Source of the DNA: Rhodopseudomonas sp. BR0M22
GTDB lineage: Bacteria > Pseudomonadota > Alphaproteobacteria > Rhizobiales > Xanthobacteraceae
NCBI RefSeq assembly: GCF_010907035.1
Contig: NZ_QUMK01000017.1
Span: 1 to 64,000, forward strand
DNA length: 64,000 nucleotides
Direction of reading: 5' to 3'
In this document: positions 1 to 7,696 of the stretch, piece by piece
Layout of the letters: each line of letters starts with the position of its first letter
Position numbering within the stretch: position 1 is the first letter of the stretch
Notes under the pieces: model-generated
The model's input: the letters and a program-made list of their open reading frames with translations, nothing else
Database searches by the model: none
Told to the model about the DNA's origin: nothing
Position numbers and translations under genes: made by a program

Positions 1-65
1 TACGGCGACCACCGACTCCCCCTCGCCGTCAGCGGCAGGCGGCTACAGAAGTGTATAAGAGACAG
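1..65 (+). other. Illumina Nextera adapter residue, not genomic
   Basis: Bases 1-15 (TACGGCGACCACCGA) are identical to part of the Illumina P5 sequence. Bases 47-65 (AGAAGTGTATAAGAGACAG) match the 19-base Tn5 mosaic end used in Nextera libraries with one mismatch. The bases between resemble a degraded index and read-1 primer segment. The order P5, then index region, then mosaic end is that of a complete i5 adapter. Genomic sequence therefore starts at about position 66, and the truncation of the gene there is an assembly artefact, not biology. Confidence 0.93.
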
Positions 66-87
66 GGGTACGGAGCTTGATCATCAC
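66..87 (-). CDS. phnD: Phosphonate ABC transporter binding protein PhnD, first codons only
   Basis: Only about seven codons lie inside the genomic part of the window. On the minus strand an AGGAAA ribosome-binding site is followed closely by GTG-ATG, and the reading frame begins M-I-K-L-R-T before running into adapter sequence. The call rests on position: phnD normally follows phnC, which ends about 105 bases upstream on the same strand. PhnD is the periplasmic phosphonate-binding protein feeding the PhnC/PhnE importer. No protein domain is visible, so identity is inferred from operon order. Either the GTG at 87 or the ATG at 84 could be the start. Confidence 0.45.
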
Positions 88-191
88 GTTTCCTGTCTCT
101 TCGAGTCGATGAACGGCCAAAACACGGCAACCGCGCGCGGTCGCGCCGCGGCGGTGCCGAATGGGGAGACGGCGAAGACGCGCCGCCGGGA

Positions 192-1004
192 TCAGGCCAC
201 GGCGACGCCGGCCAATACGGGGGCGGGAAGGCCGTGCGGCACATGCGGCGCGGCGCCGAGCACCTCGTCGGCTTCGAGGTCGTAAAGCTCGCGCGCGATC
301 TGGTCGGTGAGCGCGGCCGGCGCGCCGTCGAACACCACGCGGCCTGAAGCCATGCCGATCAGCCGGTCGCAATAGGTTCGGGCGAGATCGAGCGAGTGCA
401 GATTGCACAGCACGGTGATGCCGAAGTGCTTGTTGATGCGCAGCAGCGCATCCATCACGATCTTGGTGTTGCGCGGATCGAGCGACGCGATCGGCTCGTC
501 GGCCAGCACGATGTCGGGCTGCTGCACCAGTGCACGGGCGATCGCGACGCGCTGCTGCTGACCGCCCGAGAGCTGGTCGGCGCGCTGCGCCGCGTAGGAC
601 GCCATGTCGAACTGATCGAGCGCCGAGATCGCCAGGGCGCGGTCCTGCTCCGGCCACATCTGCGCCAGCGAGCGCCACGACGGTACTTCGGACAGCCTGC
701 CCATCAGCACGTTGGTCAGCACGTCGAGCCGGCCGATCAGGTTGAATTGCTGAAAGATCATCGCCGAGCGTGCGCGCCATTGCCGCAGCTCGCGGCCCTG
801 CAGCGCCGTGACGTCGACGCCCTCGAACAGGATGCGGCCTTCGGAAGGCTCCGCCAGCCGGTTCAGCATTCGCAGCAGGGTCGATTTGCCGGCGCCGGAA
901 CGGCCGATCACCCCGACGAAACTGCCGCGTTCGACCGAGAACGACGCGTCGTCCACCGCGGCTTTGCTGCCGAAGCGGCAGCTCAGACCTTCAACTACCA
1001 GCAT
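192..1004 (-). CDS. phnC: Phosphonate ABC transporter ATP-binding protein PhnC
   Basis: A 270-residue cytoplasmic ATPase that powers phosphonate import with PhnD and PhnE. The Walker A motif GRSGAGKST is at about residues 34-42. The ABC signature [10 protein letters not shown] is followed by a Walker B region containing [11 protein letters not shown]. Length and the N-terminal sequence [19 protein letters not shown] fit PhnC rather than sugar-type ABC ATPases, which carry a C-terminal regulatory domain absent here. It is divergent from the acetyltransferase-phnM operon and lies upstream of the truncated phnD. A candidate PhoB site lies 46 bases upstream of the ATG, consistent with phosphate-starvation control. 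Confidence 0.93.
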   Translation of the reverse strand: MLVVEGLSCRFGSKAAVDDASFSVERGSFVGVIGRSGAGKSTLLRMLNRLAEPSEGRILFEGVDVTALQGRELRQWRARSAMIFQQFNLIGRLDVLTNVLMGRLSEVPSWRSLAQMWPEQDRALAISALDQFDMASYAAQRADQLSGGQQQRVAIARALVQQPDIVLADEPIASLDPRNTKIVMDALLRINKHFGITVLCNLHSLDLARTYCDRLIGMASGRVVFDGAPAALTDQIARELYDLEADEVLGAAPHVPHGLPAPVLAGVAVA

Positions 1005-1050
1005 GCGCTGCTCCCGAAACAGGTTCGGGTGGAATCGCTACCGCCGTTGT

Positions 1051-1068
1051 TTTGCAGCCGTGTGACAG
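1051..1068 (-). promoter_or_regulatory. Candidate Pho box upstream of phnC
   Basis: Read on the minus strand this is CTGTCAC-ACGG-CTGCAAA: two 7-base half sites 11 bases apart, resembling the PhoB consensus CTGTCAT-N4-CTGTCAT. The first half matches 6 of 7 positions; the second is weaker. It lies 46 bases before the phnC start, a spacing shared with the other Pho-like sites in this window. Binding is inferred. Confidence 0.5.
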
Positions 1069-1104
1069 ACCGTGTAGTTCGGCCGACACATCAAGGTCTT
1101 CGCT

Positions 1105-1133
1105 GCGTCACCGATGCGTCACGATGACGTCAC
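1105..1133 (+). promoter_or_regulatory. Candidate tandem Pho box upstream of the rightward phn operon
   Basis: Three copies of [G/A]CGTCAC begin at 1105, 1116 and 1127, an exact 11-base period, as in tandem PhoB half sites. The array ends 50 bases before the ATG chosen for the acetyltransferase gene. Half-site sequence (GCGTCAC rather than CTGTCAT) is divergent, so the periodicity is the main evidence. Confidence 0.5.
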
Positions 1134-1183
1134 GAGCGGCGCCGATGACGGTCTCACAGCCAATCATCGCCCGCGAGAAACTC

Positions 1184-1861
1184 ATGTCCGCGAAACTGCT
1201 CTCGGTCGCGCCGACCGTCGATCCGACCGCCAAGCTGCACGACGTCACGCTAGGGGCGTATTGCGAAGTCGGTGCCCGCACCATCCTGAACGAAGTCGCG
1301 ATGGGCGATTACTCCTACGTCGTCAACGACTCGCAGATCACCTACACCGGCATCGGCAAGTTCTGCTCGATCGCGGCGATGACCCGGATCAATCCCGGCA
1401 ATCACCCGATGCAGCGCGCTACCCAAGCGCACTTCACCTATCGGGCCAGCACCTATTTCGAAGGCGAGAGCGACGACGCCGAGTTCTTCGCCTGGCGCCG
1501 GGACCATCATGTCGAGATCGGCCATGACGTCTGGATCGGCCACGGCGCCATCGTGCTGCCGGGCCGCAACATCGGCACCGGCGCTGTGGTGGCGGCCGGC
1601 GCGATCGTCACCCGTGACGTGCCGGCCTACACGATCGTGGCCGGCAATCCAGCGCGACCGATCCGCCGCCGTTTCTCCGAGCAACAGGCGGAACGTCTGG
1701 TCGCGCTGGCGTGGTGGAATTGGGACCACGAAGCGTTGCGCACCACGCTGCCCGACTTCCGGAAATTGTCAGTGGACGAATTCCTCGACCGATATGAAGG
1801 TGTGGCCGAAGTGCAGCCATCGGACCGAGGGCCGGCAGCAGAACAGCAGGTGATGGGATGA
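1184..1861 (+). CDS. Phosphonate-cluster hexapeptide-repeat acetyltransferase (DapH/LpxA fold)
   Basis: A 225-residue protein with the left-handed beta-helix repeat pattern typical of the xenobiotic/DapH acyltransferases. Examples are HHVEIGHDVWIGHGAIVLPG at mid-length, followed by GTGAVVAAGAIVTRDVPAYTIVAGNPAR. A subfamily of these transferases is encoded next to C-P lyase genes and is presumed to modify an aminoalkylphosphonate or pathway intermediate. The exact substrate is not readable from sequence. I chose the ATG at 1184 over the in-frame ATG at 1145 because the latter sits only 11 bases after the candidate Pho array. The stop overlaps the phnM start (ATGA), indicating translational coupling. 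Confidence 0.85.
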   Translation: MSAKLLSVAPTVDPTAKLHDVTLGAYCEVGARTILNEVAMGDYSYVVNDSQITYTGIGKFCSIAAMTRINPGNHPMQRATQAHFTYRASTYFEGESDDAEFFAWRRDHHVEIGHDVWIGHGAIVLPGRNIGTGAVVAAGAIVTRDVPAYTIVAGNPARPIRRRFSEQQAERLVALAWWNWDHEALRTTLPDFRKLSVDEFLDRYEGVAEVQPSDRGPAAEQQVMG

Positions 1862-3051
1862 GCGAGATCGCGATCGAAGGTGGCCGGACGCTGGTCGGCG
1901 ACGACATTGCCGAGGGCTCGCTGCAGATTGCCGGCGGCGCGATCGCCGCGGTCGGCTCCGCCGCCAGCAATGCGGCGATCCGGATCGATGCCCGCGGCCT
2001 GCTGGTGCTGCCCGGCATCGTCGACCTGCATGGCGACGCCTTCGAGCGGCAGATGATGCCGCGGCCCGGTGTCGACTTTCCGATCGATGTGGCGCTGATC
2101 GACAGCGACCGCCAGGCGATCGCCAACGGCCTCACCACGGTCTTCCACGCCGTCACCTGGTCGTGGGAGCCCGGCCTGCGCAGCGCCGACAACGCCCGCC
2201 GGATGCTGGATGCGATCGATCTGACCAAGCCGCGGCTTTCCGCCGACACCCGCATTCATCTGCGGCACGAGACCTTCAATCTCGAGGCGGTCGACGAGAT
2301 CGCCCAGTGGATCGGCGATCGCCGCGTCGATCTGTTCGCCTTCAACGATCACATGGACACGACGCTGGCGAATCTCGCCAAGCCGCAGAAGCGCAACCGG
2401 ATGGTCGAGCGCACCGGCCTGTCCGACGATGAATTCGACCGGCTGGTCGAGCGCGTCGCGGCGCGCGGCGACGAAGTGCCACAGGCAAATCGCCGTCTCG
2501 CCGCCATTGCGCGAGAGGTGTCGATGCCGATGCTGTCGCACGACGACGATACCCCGGCGATTCGGCAGGGGTTCCGTGATCTCGGCGTCGGCATTGCCGA
2601 GTTCCCGACCACCGAGGAGACCGCGCGTGACGCGGCGTTGCACGGCGACTTCATCGTGTTCGGCTCGCCGAACGTGGTACGCGGCGGCAGCCACACCGGC
2701 TGGACCAAGGCGGCCGACATGATCGCCAAGGGGCTGTGTTCGGTGCTGGCCTCCGATTACTACTATCCGGCGCCGCTGCTCGCGGCGTTCCGCTTGGTGC
2801 ATGACGGCATCCTGCCGCTGGAACAGGCCTGGAAGCTGATTTCGGAAAACCCCGCCCGCGCCGCGGGTCTGTCTGAGCGCGGTACGATTGCGAGCGGTCA
2901 GCGCGCCGACGTTCTGTTGGTCGACGATCGGGTCGCGCTGCGGCCGCGGATCGTCGCGGTGATCGCCGGCGGCCGTCTGGTGCATGTCGACGATCCGGAG
3001 CGCTTCGTGATCACGCGCAAACTGCCGCACCCGGCTGGCGTCGCCGCGTGA
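1858..3051 (+). CDS. phnM: Alpha-D-ribose 1-methylphosphonate 5-triphosphate diphosphatase PhnM
   Basis: A 397-residue amidohydrolase-superfamily enzyme of the C-P lyase pathway. PhnM removes pyrophosphate from the ribose-triphosphate phosphonate made by PhnI/G/H/L to give the 5-phosphate used by PhnJ. The N-terminal metal-site signature GIVDLHGDAFERQMMPRP is at about residues 53-70, with later motifs LSHDDDTPA and LASDYYYPAPLL matching PhnM. The C-terminal strand (ADVLLVDDRV) closes the amidohydrolase composite domain. The ATG overlaps the preceding stop. The C-P lyase core genes (phnGHIJKL) are not in the window. Confidence 0.93.
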   Translation: MSEIAIEGGRTLVGDDIAEGSLQIAGGAIAAVGSAASNAAIRIDARGLLVLPGIVDLHGDAFERQMMPRPGVDFPIDVALIDSDRQAIANGLTTVFHAVTWSWEPGLRSADNARRMLDAIDLTKPRLSADTRIHLRHETFNLEAVDEIAQWIGDRRVDLFAFNDHMDTTLANLAKPQKRNRMVERTGLSDDEFDRLVERVAARGDEVPQANRRLAAIAREVSMPMLSHDDDTPAIRQGFRDLGVGIAEFPTTEETARDAALHGDFIVFGSPNVVRGGSHTGWTKAADMIAKGLCSVLASDYYYPAPLLAAFRLVHDGILPLEQAWKLISENPARAAGLSERGTIASGQRADVLLVDDRVALRPRIVAVIAGGRLVHVDDPERFVITRKLPHPAGVAA

Positions 3052-3073
3052 TCCGGCGCTATCATTGTCAGTG

Positions 3074-3778
3074 ATGTCGAATTTTCCACGCTACGCGATT
3101 TACTATCTGCCCGCTGCAGGCAGCGCTCTGGCGCAGTTCGGGGCGGCGATGCTCGGTTACGATGTCGTCTCCGGCGACGAAGTGCCGTTCGCCGCGCAGA
3201 CCGCGGCGATTGCGGACTGGCGCGAGATCACCGCCGATCCACGCGGTTACGGCTTCCACGCCACGCTGAAGGCGCCGTTCGCACTGGCCGATGGCCGCCG
3301 CGAGAGCGACCTGTTGTGGGCTTGCGCGACCTTTGCCGAAACCCCGCGGGCGATTCCGCAGATTGCTCCGGTGATCAGGCCGATCGGTGGGTTCATCGCG
3401 CTGGTGCCGGAAACGCCCTCTGAGTCACTGCAGCAACTCGCGGCCGATTGCGTGCGTGACTTCGATGAATTCCGGGCGCCGCTGTCGTCGGAGGATCGCG
3501 CGCGGCGCAAGCCGGAACGGTTGACGCCCGAGCAGGTCGGCAATCTCGATCGCTGGGGCTACCCGTATGTGATGGACGAGTTCCGGTTTCACATGACGCT
3601 GACCGGCTCGCTCGATCCGGCTCGCCATGCTGAATTGTTGGCCGTGCTGCGCGCAAGATTCGCGGCCACCGGGATCGACCATGTCGCGATCGATCGGATC
3701 GCGGTGCTTCGCCAGGACGGGCGCGGCGCGCGGTTCAGGAGCATCGCGCAATTCGAGCTGCGCAGCGCCGACTATTAG
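3074..3778 (+). CDS. DUF1045 phosphonate-operon protein with 2H phosphoesterase motifs
   Basis: A 234-residue protein of the DUF1045 family, typically found in phn operons. Two H-x-T motifs are visible, HAT at residues 62-64 (within YGFHATLKAPF) and HMT at residues 173-175 (within FRFHMTLTGSL). This is the hallmark of 2H (LigT-like) phosphoesterases. A plausible role, by inference, is opening a cyclic phosphate such as the ribose 1,2-cyclic phosphate produced by C-P lyase, a step done by PhnP in E. coli. I chose the ATG at 3074; an in-frame TTG at 3065 is less likely. It follows phnM by 22 bases and ends convergent with the hydrolase, overlapping by 4 bases. Confidence 0.85.
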   Translation: MSNFPRYAIYYLPAAGSALAQFGAAMLGYDVVSGDEVPFAAQTAAIADWREITADPRGYGFHATLKAPFALADGRRESDLLWACATFAETPRAIPQIAPVIRPIGGFIALVPETPSESLQQLAADCVRDFDEFRAPLSSEDRARRKPERLTPEQVGNLDRWGYPYVMDEFRFHMTLTGSLDPARHAELLAVLRARFAATGIDHVAIDRIAVLRQDGRGARFRSIAQFELRSADY

Positions 3779-4755
3779 CGGTCGAGAACGGCACCGAGCC
3801 AAACGCTGACGGCTTCGGGCATGGCGGTGACACGGCCCGGCCAGGGGCCGGTGGCGAAGCCGACATGGCCGCCTTCATCGGGTTGCCAGAGCGTCACCAT
3901 CGCGCCGACCTGATCCGGCGTCGGAAGCGACGCGGCCGGCACGAACGGATCGTTACGCGCGTTCACCACCAGGGCCGGGATCCTGATCTTGTGCAGATGC
4001 GGCTTGGACGAGGCACGGGTCCAGTAATCATCGACATCCGCGAAGCCGTGCAGCGGCGCCGTGAAGGCGTCGTCGAACTCGCGCAGGGTCGTGGCCCGTT
4101 GTACGCGGTCGCGATCGAACAGTCCCGGATGCTGATCCCACTTCGCGAGCGCGTTCGGAATCATCGTGCGCAGGAAATGCCGGGTGTAGAGCAGGCGATT
4201 GATGCCGCTGTCGATCGCGGCGCCGGCGGCGACGAGATCGAGCGGGGCGGAGACCGCCGCCACCGCGCGCGCAATCTCTGCGGCGCCACTTCCGGCTTCC
4301 TCCGCCCAGCGCAACAGCGCGTTGCCGCCGAGCGAGACGCCGGCGGCGAGCACCGGCGCATCAGCGCGGTCGCGAATTCGCGCCAGCAGCCAACCGACCT
4401 CCTGAAAGTCGCCGGAGTGGTACGAGCGCGGCGCCAGATTGAGCTCGCCGGAGCAGCCGCGGAAATGCGGGATCGACAGCCGCCAGCCGCGCGCCCGTGC
4501 GCCTTGCGCGAACCCGATCGCGTAGCGGCTCGACGACGACCCTTCGAGGCCGTGAAACAGCACCAGCCACGGCGCATGATCGGGGCCTGGCAAATGATCG
4601 ATGTCGATGAAGTCGCCGTCCGGCGCACGCCAGCGTTCGCGGGTGAGCGGGATGGCTTGCGAGACACGCGGCTGTGCGAACAGCGTCGGCCAGATGGTTT
4701 GCAGGTCGCCGCCGGGAAGCCACCACGGCGCCTGATAGGAGCGCAGGTCGGTCAT
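3775..4755 (-). CDS. YheT-family alpha/beta hydrolase
   Basis: A 326-residue cytoplasmic hydrolase of the YheT/ABHD1-3 type. The N-terminus carries the family pattern YQAPWWLPGGDLQTIWPTL. The nucleophile elbow GVSLGG places the catalytic serine at about residue 141. A later NARNDPFVP supplies the acid, and GGHVGF near the C-terminus supplies the histidine. The substrate is unknown; relatives act on esters or lipids. I chose the ATG at 4755 (MTDLRSY) because homologues begin just before the QAPWW motif; an in-frame upstream ATG at 4827 would add 24 residues of low-quality sequence. Confidence 0.85.
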   Translation of the reverse strand: MTDLRSYQAPWWLPGGDLQTIWPTLFAQPRVSQAIPLTRERWRAPDGDFIDIDHLPGPDHAPWLVLFHGLEGSSSSRYAIGFAQGARARGWRLSIPHFRGCSGELNLAPRSYHSGDFQEVGWLLARIRDRADAPVLAAGVSLGGNALLRWAEEAGSGAAEIARAVAAVSAPLDLVAAGAAIDSGINRLLYTRHFLRTMIPNALAKWDQHPGLFDRDRVQRATTLREFDDAFTAPLHGFADVDDYWTRASSKPHLHKIRIPALVVNARNDPFVPAASLPTPDQVGAMVTLWQPDEGGHVGFATGPWPGRVTAMPEAVSVWLGAVLDR

Positions 4756-5007
4756 GTCGAACGGAACGGGTGAAGAGCTGTGAACGAGCGGGCCATGAAA
4801 CGAACGGAGACGGCTGCAGCTATTCACCCGCCGGATGCAAAGCGCAATCGCTCAGATTGAATTTGCTGAAGCGATGCATTTGCAGATTCGGCCTGCGGTG
4901 CTTGTCATCTCGCGATTGCTGTCGGTCTGCAGCCGGCTTAAGCTCGCTCAAAGAACAACAAGCGATCGGCGCTGCGGCGGTCCGGATCGCACCATGAGGA
5001 AACCGCC

Positions 5008-5202
5008 ATGAAGGTTGCAGATCCAGCACCTTTCCGCCACCTGTCGCCCGACGAGCTGGAATGGCTCGCCGCCGCCGAATGGGCGCAGGCCGAAGCTCTC
5101 AGCGATGCGCCCAAGGGGCTGGTGATGCAGTCCGCCACCGAGATGCACGCGCGCGCCAAGCTGAAGCGCATGCTGCTCAGCCAGGTCCCGACCAAGCATT
5201 AG
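5008..5202 (+). CDS. Small hypothetical protein, 64 residues
   Basis: An acidic/basic helical small protein (MKVADPAPFRHLSPDELEWL...) with no signal peptide, membrane segment or cysteines. An AGGAAA motif sits a few bases before the ATG, and the coding frame has the GC-rich third-position bias of neighbouring genes. I do not recognise the family. It is transcribed alone, divergent from the YheT-like hydrolase. The 250 bases between the two starts hold no other gene I can support. Confidence 0.6.
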   Translation: MKVADPAPFRHLSPDELEWLAAAEWAQAEALSDAPKGLVMQSATEMHARAKLKRMLLSQVPTKH

Positions 5203-5257
5203 CCGGCGACGTCGTCTGCGGGCTTGACCATCTGGAGACGGCGGACGCACACCGGTC

Positions 5258-5737
5258 GTGATGACCTCCGCACCGCATCCTGCCTGCCCGTCAGGCCCCG
5301 GCGCCTATGTGGTGGCGATCGCAATCGCCGCGCCGCTCGCGATCCGGCTCGGCGCCGCCGCGTCGCCGTTACTTCGGCCGGGGCGCTACCTGTATTGCGG
5401 CTCGGCCTATGGGCCAGGCGGCCTGCCCGCTCGGCTCGGACGGCATTTCCGCAAGGACAAAGCGATCCGCTGGCACGTCGATCAGTTGACGACGGCCGGC
5501 GAGGTGCTGGGCGCCTGGGCGATTGCGGGCGGCGACGAGTGCGAGCTGGTCGCGCGGCTGGGATTTCTGCCGGTGCCGATCGAAGGCTTCGGCGCCACGG
5601 ATTGCGCCCACTGCCGCAGCCATCTGCTGCGCTGGCCGTCGCGCGTCGCGGCCCGTACAGTCCGCGCGGCGCTCGCCGGAGACGACGCGGCACCGGTGTG
5701 GTTGCGCGGCGATTCTACGCCCCGGTCTCGCGCCTGA
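5258..5737 (+). CDS. DUF123 / Uri-type GIY-YIG-related protein
   Basis: A 159-residue protein matching DUF123: GAYVVAIAI near the N-terminus, then RPGRYLYCGSAYGPGGLPARL, HFRKDKAIRWHVDQL and a late GFGATDCAHCRSHL. The family is related to GIY-YIG endonucleases and is often an isolated gene of unknown cellular role, possibly in DNA repair. Translation may start at the GTG (5258) or the adjacent ATG (5261). It ends convergent with cutA, overlapping it by 23 bases. Confidence 0.75.
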   Translation: MMTSAPHPACPSGPGAYVVAIAIAAPLAIRLGAAASPLLRPGRYLYCGSAYGPGGLPARLGRHFRKDKAIRWHVDQLTTAGEVLGAWAIAGGDECELVARLGFLPVPIEGFGATDCAHCRSHLLRWPSRVAARTVRAALAGDDAAPVWLRGDSTPRSRA

Positions 5738-6038
5738 TCCAGCCGAGATATTTCTCGGCACCCGCGGTCACCGGCAGCTGGATGATCTCCGGCGTGTCGT
5801 AGGAGTGCAGCGAGGTGATCAGGTCGCGCAGCGCTGCGAATTTCGCCGTCACGGTCTTGAACAACATCAATTGCTCGGCGTCGCTGGTGATCTTGCCGTC
5901 CCACCAATAATGGCTGGTGATCGCCTGGATCTGGACGCAGGCCGCGAGCCGGGCCTCGAGTGTTGCGACTGCTAAGCGTTCTGCCTCGTCCTTGCTCGGT
6001 GCGGTCACCATCACCACGCAGGCCTCGCCCTGATCCAT
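5715..6038 (-). CDS. cutA: Divalent-cation tolerance protein CutA
   Basis: A 107-residue trimeric CutA1-family protein. Diagnostic segments are ARLAACVQIQAITSHYWWDGKI and the C-terminal SYDTPEIIQLPVTAGAEKYLGWI. In E. coli CutA affects copper tolerance, but its molecular role is unsettled. The length is standard for the family. It is a single gene, convergent with the DUF123 gene and divergent from the FmdB-like zinc ribbon 98 bases away. Confidence 0.92.
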   Translation of the reverse strand: MDQGEACVVMVTAPSKDEAERLAVATLEARLAACVQIQAITSHYWWDGKITSDAEQLMLFKTVTAKFAALRDLITSLHSYDTPEIIQLPVTAGAEKYLGWIRRETGA

Positions 6039-6136
6039 CGCGTCGTTCCTCCGGCGAATTTGATCCGCCGCGTTGCGGGCCGCGCTCTTTGTTTGCTAGG
6101 CGCAAGCCGTTCCCAGTCAGCTTCGGAAGATCCGTC

Positions 6137-6352
6137 ATGCCGATTTACGGCTTCGTCTGCAACAAGTGCGGTCACCAGTTCGAGACGCTGCTGTTCTCCG
6201 GTGACACCGCGGTGTGTCCGGCCTGCGAGAGCACCAGCCTCGAGCAGCAATTGTCGCTGATCGCCAAGCCCGCCAAGGGCGGGCCGGAAGCACCGATGTG
6301 CGACGGCAAGGGCGGCTGCGGCGGCTGCTGCATGCCGGACGTCTGCGCCTAG
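6137..6352 (+). CDS. FmdB-family zinc-ribbon protein
   Basis: A 71-residue regulatory-type zinc ribbon starting MPIYGFVCNKCGHQFE, the FmdB (CxxC_CXXC_SSSS) signature. Paired CxxC motifs at residues 8-11 and 27-30 form the zinc site. The C-terminus is unusually cysteine-rich (GGCGGCCMPDVCA), which could add a second metal site. FmdB was linked to formamidase/amidase expression in Methylophilus; here there is no amidase nearby, so function is open. I chose the internal ATG because the family begins exactly at MPIY. Confidence 0.85.
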   Translation: MPIYGFVCNKCGHQFETLLFSGDTAVCPACESTSLEQQLSLIAKPAKGGPEAPMCDGKGGCGGCCMPDVCA

Positions 6353-6459
6353 CGCCGCCGGGTCTGCGCGCCTCGCCCCCGCCCTCGTTCCTGCGCGGAA
6401 CGATTGCGGGTGTGCCGCCGTTTGCACGCCGACGGGGATTCCTCTAAGGCAGGCGAGAC

Positions 6460-6912
6460 ATGACGCAAATTACCCGCACTTTCGATAGCGCCGCACAGGC
6501 CAAAGCCGCAATCGCCGAGCTGAAGCAGCGCGGCTTTCAACGGGTCGAGCTGATCGACGCGGCCGATCGCCGCGGTGGCGCGGCCGTGCGCGTCGAGCCG
6601 CCATTCGGCTCGGCACTCGCCGCAACCGCCATTCTCGATCGCCACAGCGGCAAGCAGGCGATTGCGGCCCCAGCCACCCCCGCGCCGCCAGCCCAGGCCG
6701 AGGTCCAGCCGGCGCGCGAACCAGCGCGGCCCGTCGCAGCGCCGGCGGCGCCCGCGCCGCTTCCAGCGCGGCGCGAGGAGCTGCGCACCGGACCGCGCAC
6801 GGTCTCGGAATGGCTCGGCATTCCGGTGTTGATCGATTCCGACACCTTCTTCTCCGGCTTCCCGCTGCTGCTGCGGTCGTCCCGCAAGGCGCCGGCCGCG
6901 AAATCCGAGTGA
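6460..6912 (+). CDS. Hypothetical protein with Ala/Pro-rich linker
   Basis: A 150-residue protein with three parts. An N-terminal stretch (residues 1-65, TRTFDSAAQAKAAIAELKQRGF) resembles general-stress GsiB/YflT-like repeat folds found in alphaproteobacterial proteins. A low-complexity Ala/Pro/Arg linker follows (about 66-108). A conserved-looking C-terminal tail contains RTVSEWLGIPVLIDSDTFFS. There are no signal peptide or membrane helices. The function is unknown and the domain similarity is only an impression. It is transcribed alone. Confidence 0.6.
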   Translation: MTQITRTFDSAAQAKAAIAELKQRGFQRVELIDAADRRGGAAVRVEPPFGSALAATAILDRHSGKQAIAAPATPAPPAQAEVQPAREPARPVAAPAAPAPLPARREELRTGPRTVSEWLGIPVLIDSDTFFSGFPLLLRSSRKAPAAKSE

Positions 6913-7090
6913 CCCTGCGGGTCTGTCGCCGGCGTGCGGCGGCAGCGCCGCTTCCGTCTCTCCGTCCGGCTTGCTAGCATCCGGCCGCCTCGCCGCCCGG
7001 CGGGGACCACGACATCAGCGACCCGATGACGTGCGTCGCGCGCCAGCCGTCTGCCGCGCGTGGCGCGCGCATGCGGCAGGAGTGCAGGCC

Positions 7091-7579
7091 ATGAAGCTCA
7101 CCAGTCCCGACATCGCCGAAGGCGCCACCATCGCGCACGAGCAATTGTTCAACAGCTTCGGCTGCACCGGCGCCAACGTCTCGCCGGCTTTGAGCTGGAG
7201 CGATGCGCCGGCCGGCACCAAGAGCTTCGCGGTGACGATGTACGACCCCGATGCGCCGACCGGCAGCGGCTGGTGGCATTGGGTGGTGTTCAATATTCCC
7301 GCCACCACCACGTCGCTGCCGAAGGGCGCCGGCGATGTCGCCAAGGGATTGATGCCGGACGGCACGATCCAGGGCCTGACCGATTTCGGCGTCGCCGGCT
7401 ATGGCGGCCCGTGCCCGCCGCCGGGCGACAAGCCGCATCGCTATCAGATCACCGTGTTTGCGGTGGACGTCGAAAAGCTGCCGAATGCCGGCGCGACCGC
7501 GATGCCGGCGCTGGTCGGCTTCGATCTCAACTTCCACACCCTGGCGAAGGCGACGATCACCGGCCTGTTCGGACGCTGA
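7091..7579 (+). CDS. YbhB/YbcL family Raf-kinase-inhibitor-like protein
   Basis: A 162-residue phosphatidylethanolamine-binding-protein fold. Diagnostic segments are NVSPALSWSDAP, MYDPDAPTGSGWWHWVVFNIP, the glycine-rich GVAGYGGPCPPPGDKPHRYQITVFAVD, and a C-terminal ATITGLFGR. YbhB/YbcL proteins bind anionic ligands, but their bacterial role is unclear. The ATG at 7091 follows AGGAG-like bases and gives the normal length. No signal peptide is seen, so this looks like the cytoplasmic YbhB type. A strong hairpin follows the stop. Confidence 0.88.
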   Translation: MKLTSPDIAEGATIAHEQLFNSFGCTGANVSPALSWSDAPAGTKSFAVTMYDPDAPTGSGWWHWVVFNIPATTTSLPKGAGDVAKGLMPDGTIQGLTDFGVAGYGGPCPPPGDKPHRYQITVFAVDVEKLPNAGATAMPALVGFDLNFHTLAKATITGLFGR

Positions 7580-7620
7580 GTCCGGACGGGCCGTCCGAGA
7601 CATCGCGTACCGTCCGTTGC

Positions 7621-7651
7621 GATGATGGCCGGATTCAGCCCGGCCATCATC
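7621..7651. terminator. Bidirectional terminator-like hairpin
   Basis: A perfect 12-bp inverted repeat (GATGATGGCCGG with its complement) with a 7-base loop sits between two convergent genes, 41 bases after the YbhB-like stop and 45 bases from the end of the small secreted-protein gene. There is no U-tract, so termination is inferred from position and stem strength. Confidence 0.55.
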
Positions 7652-7696
7652 CGCGGAGCTGGCAGAAGCGTGCCGCCGTTGGCGCTGTCGCGGCGA

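Noticed and set aside
43-130. Peptides ending in VSYTLL or CLLYTS at the window start
   Set aside because: They are translations of adapter sequence, not of a gene.
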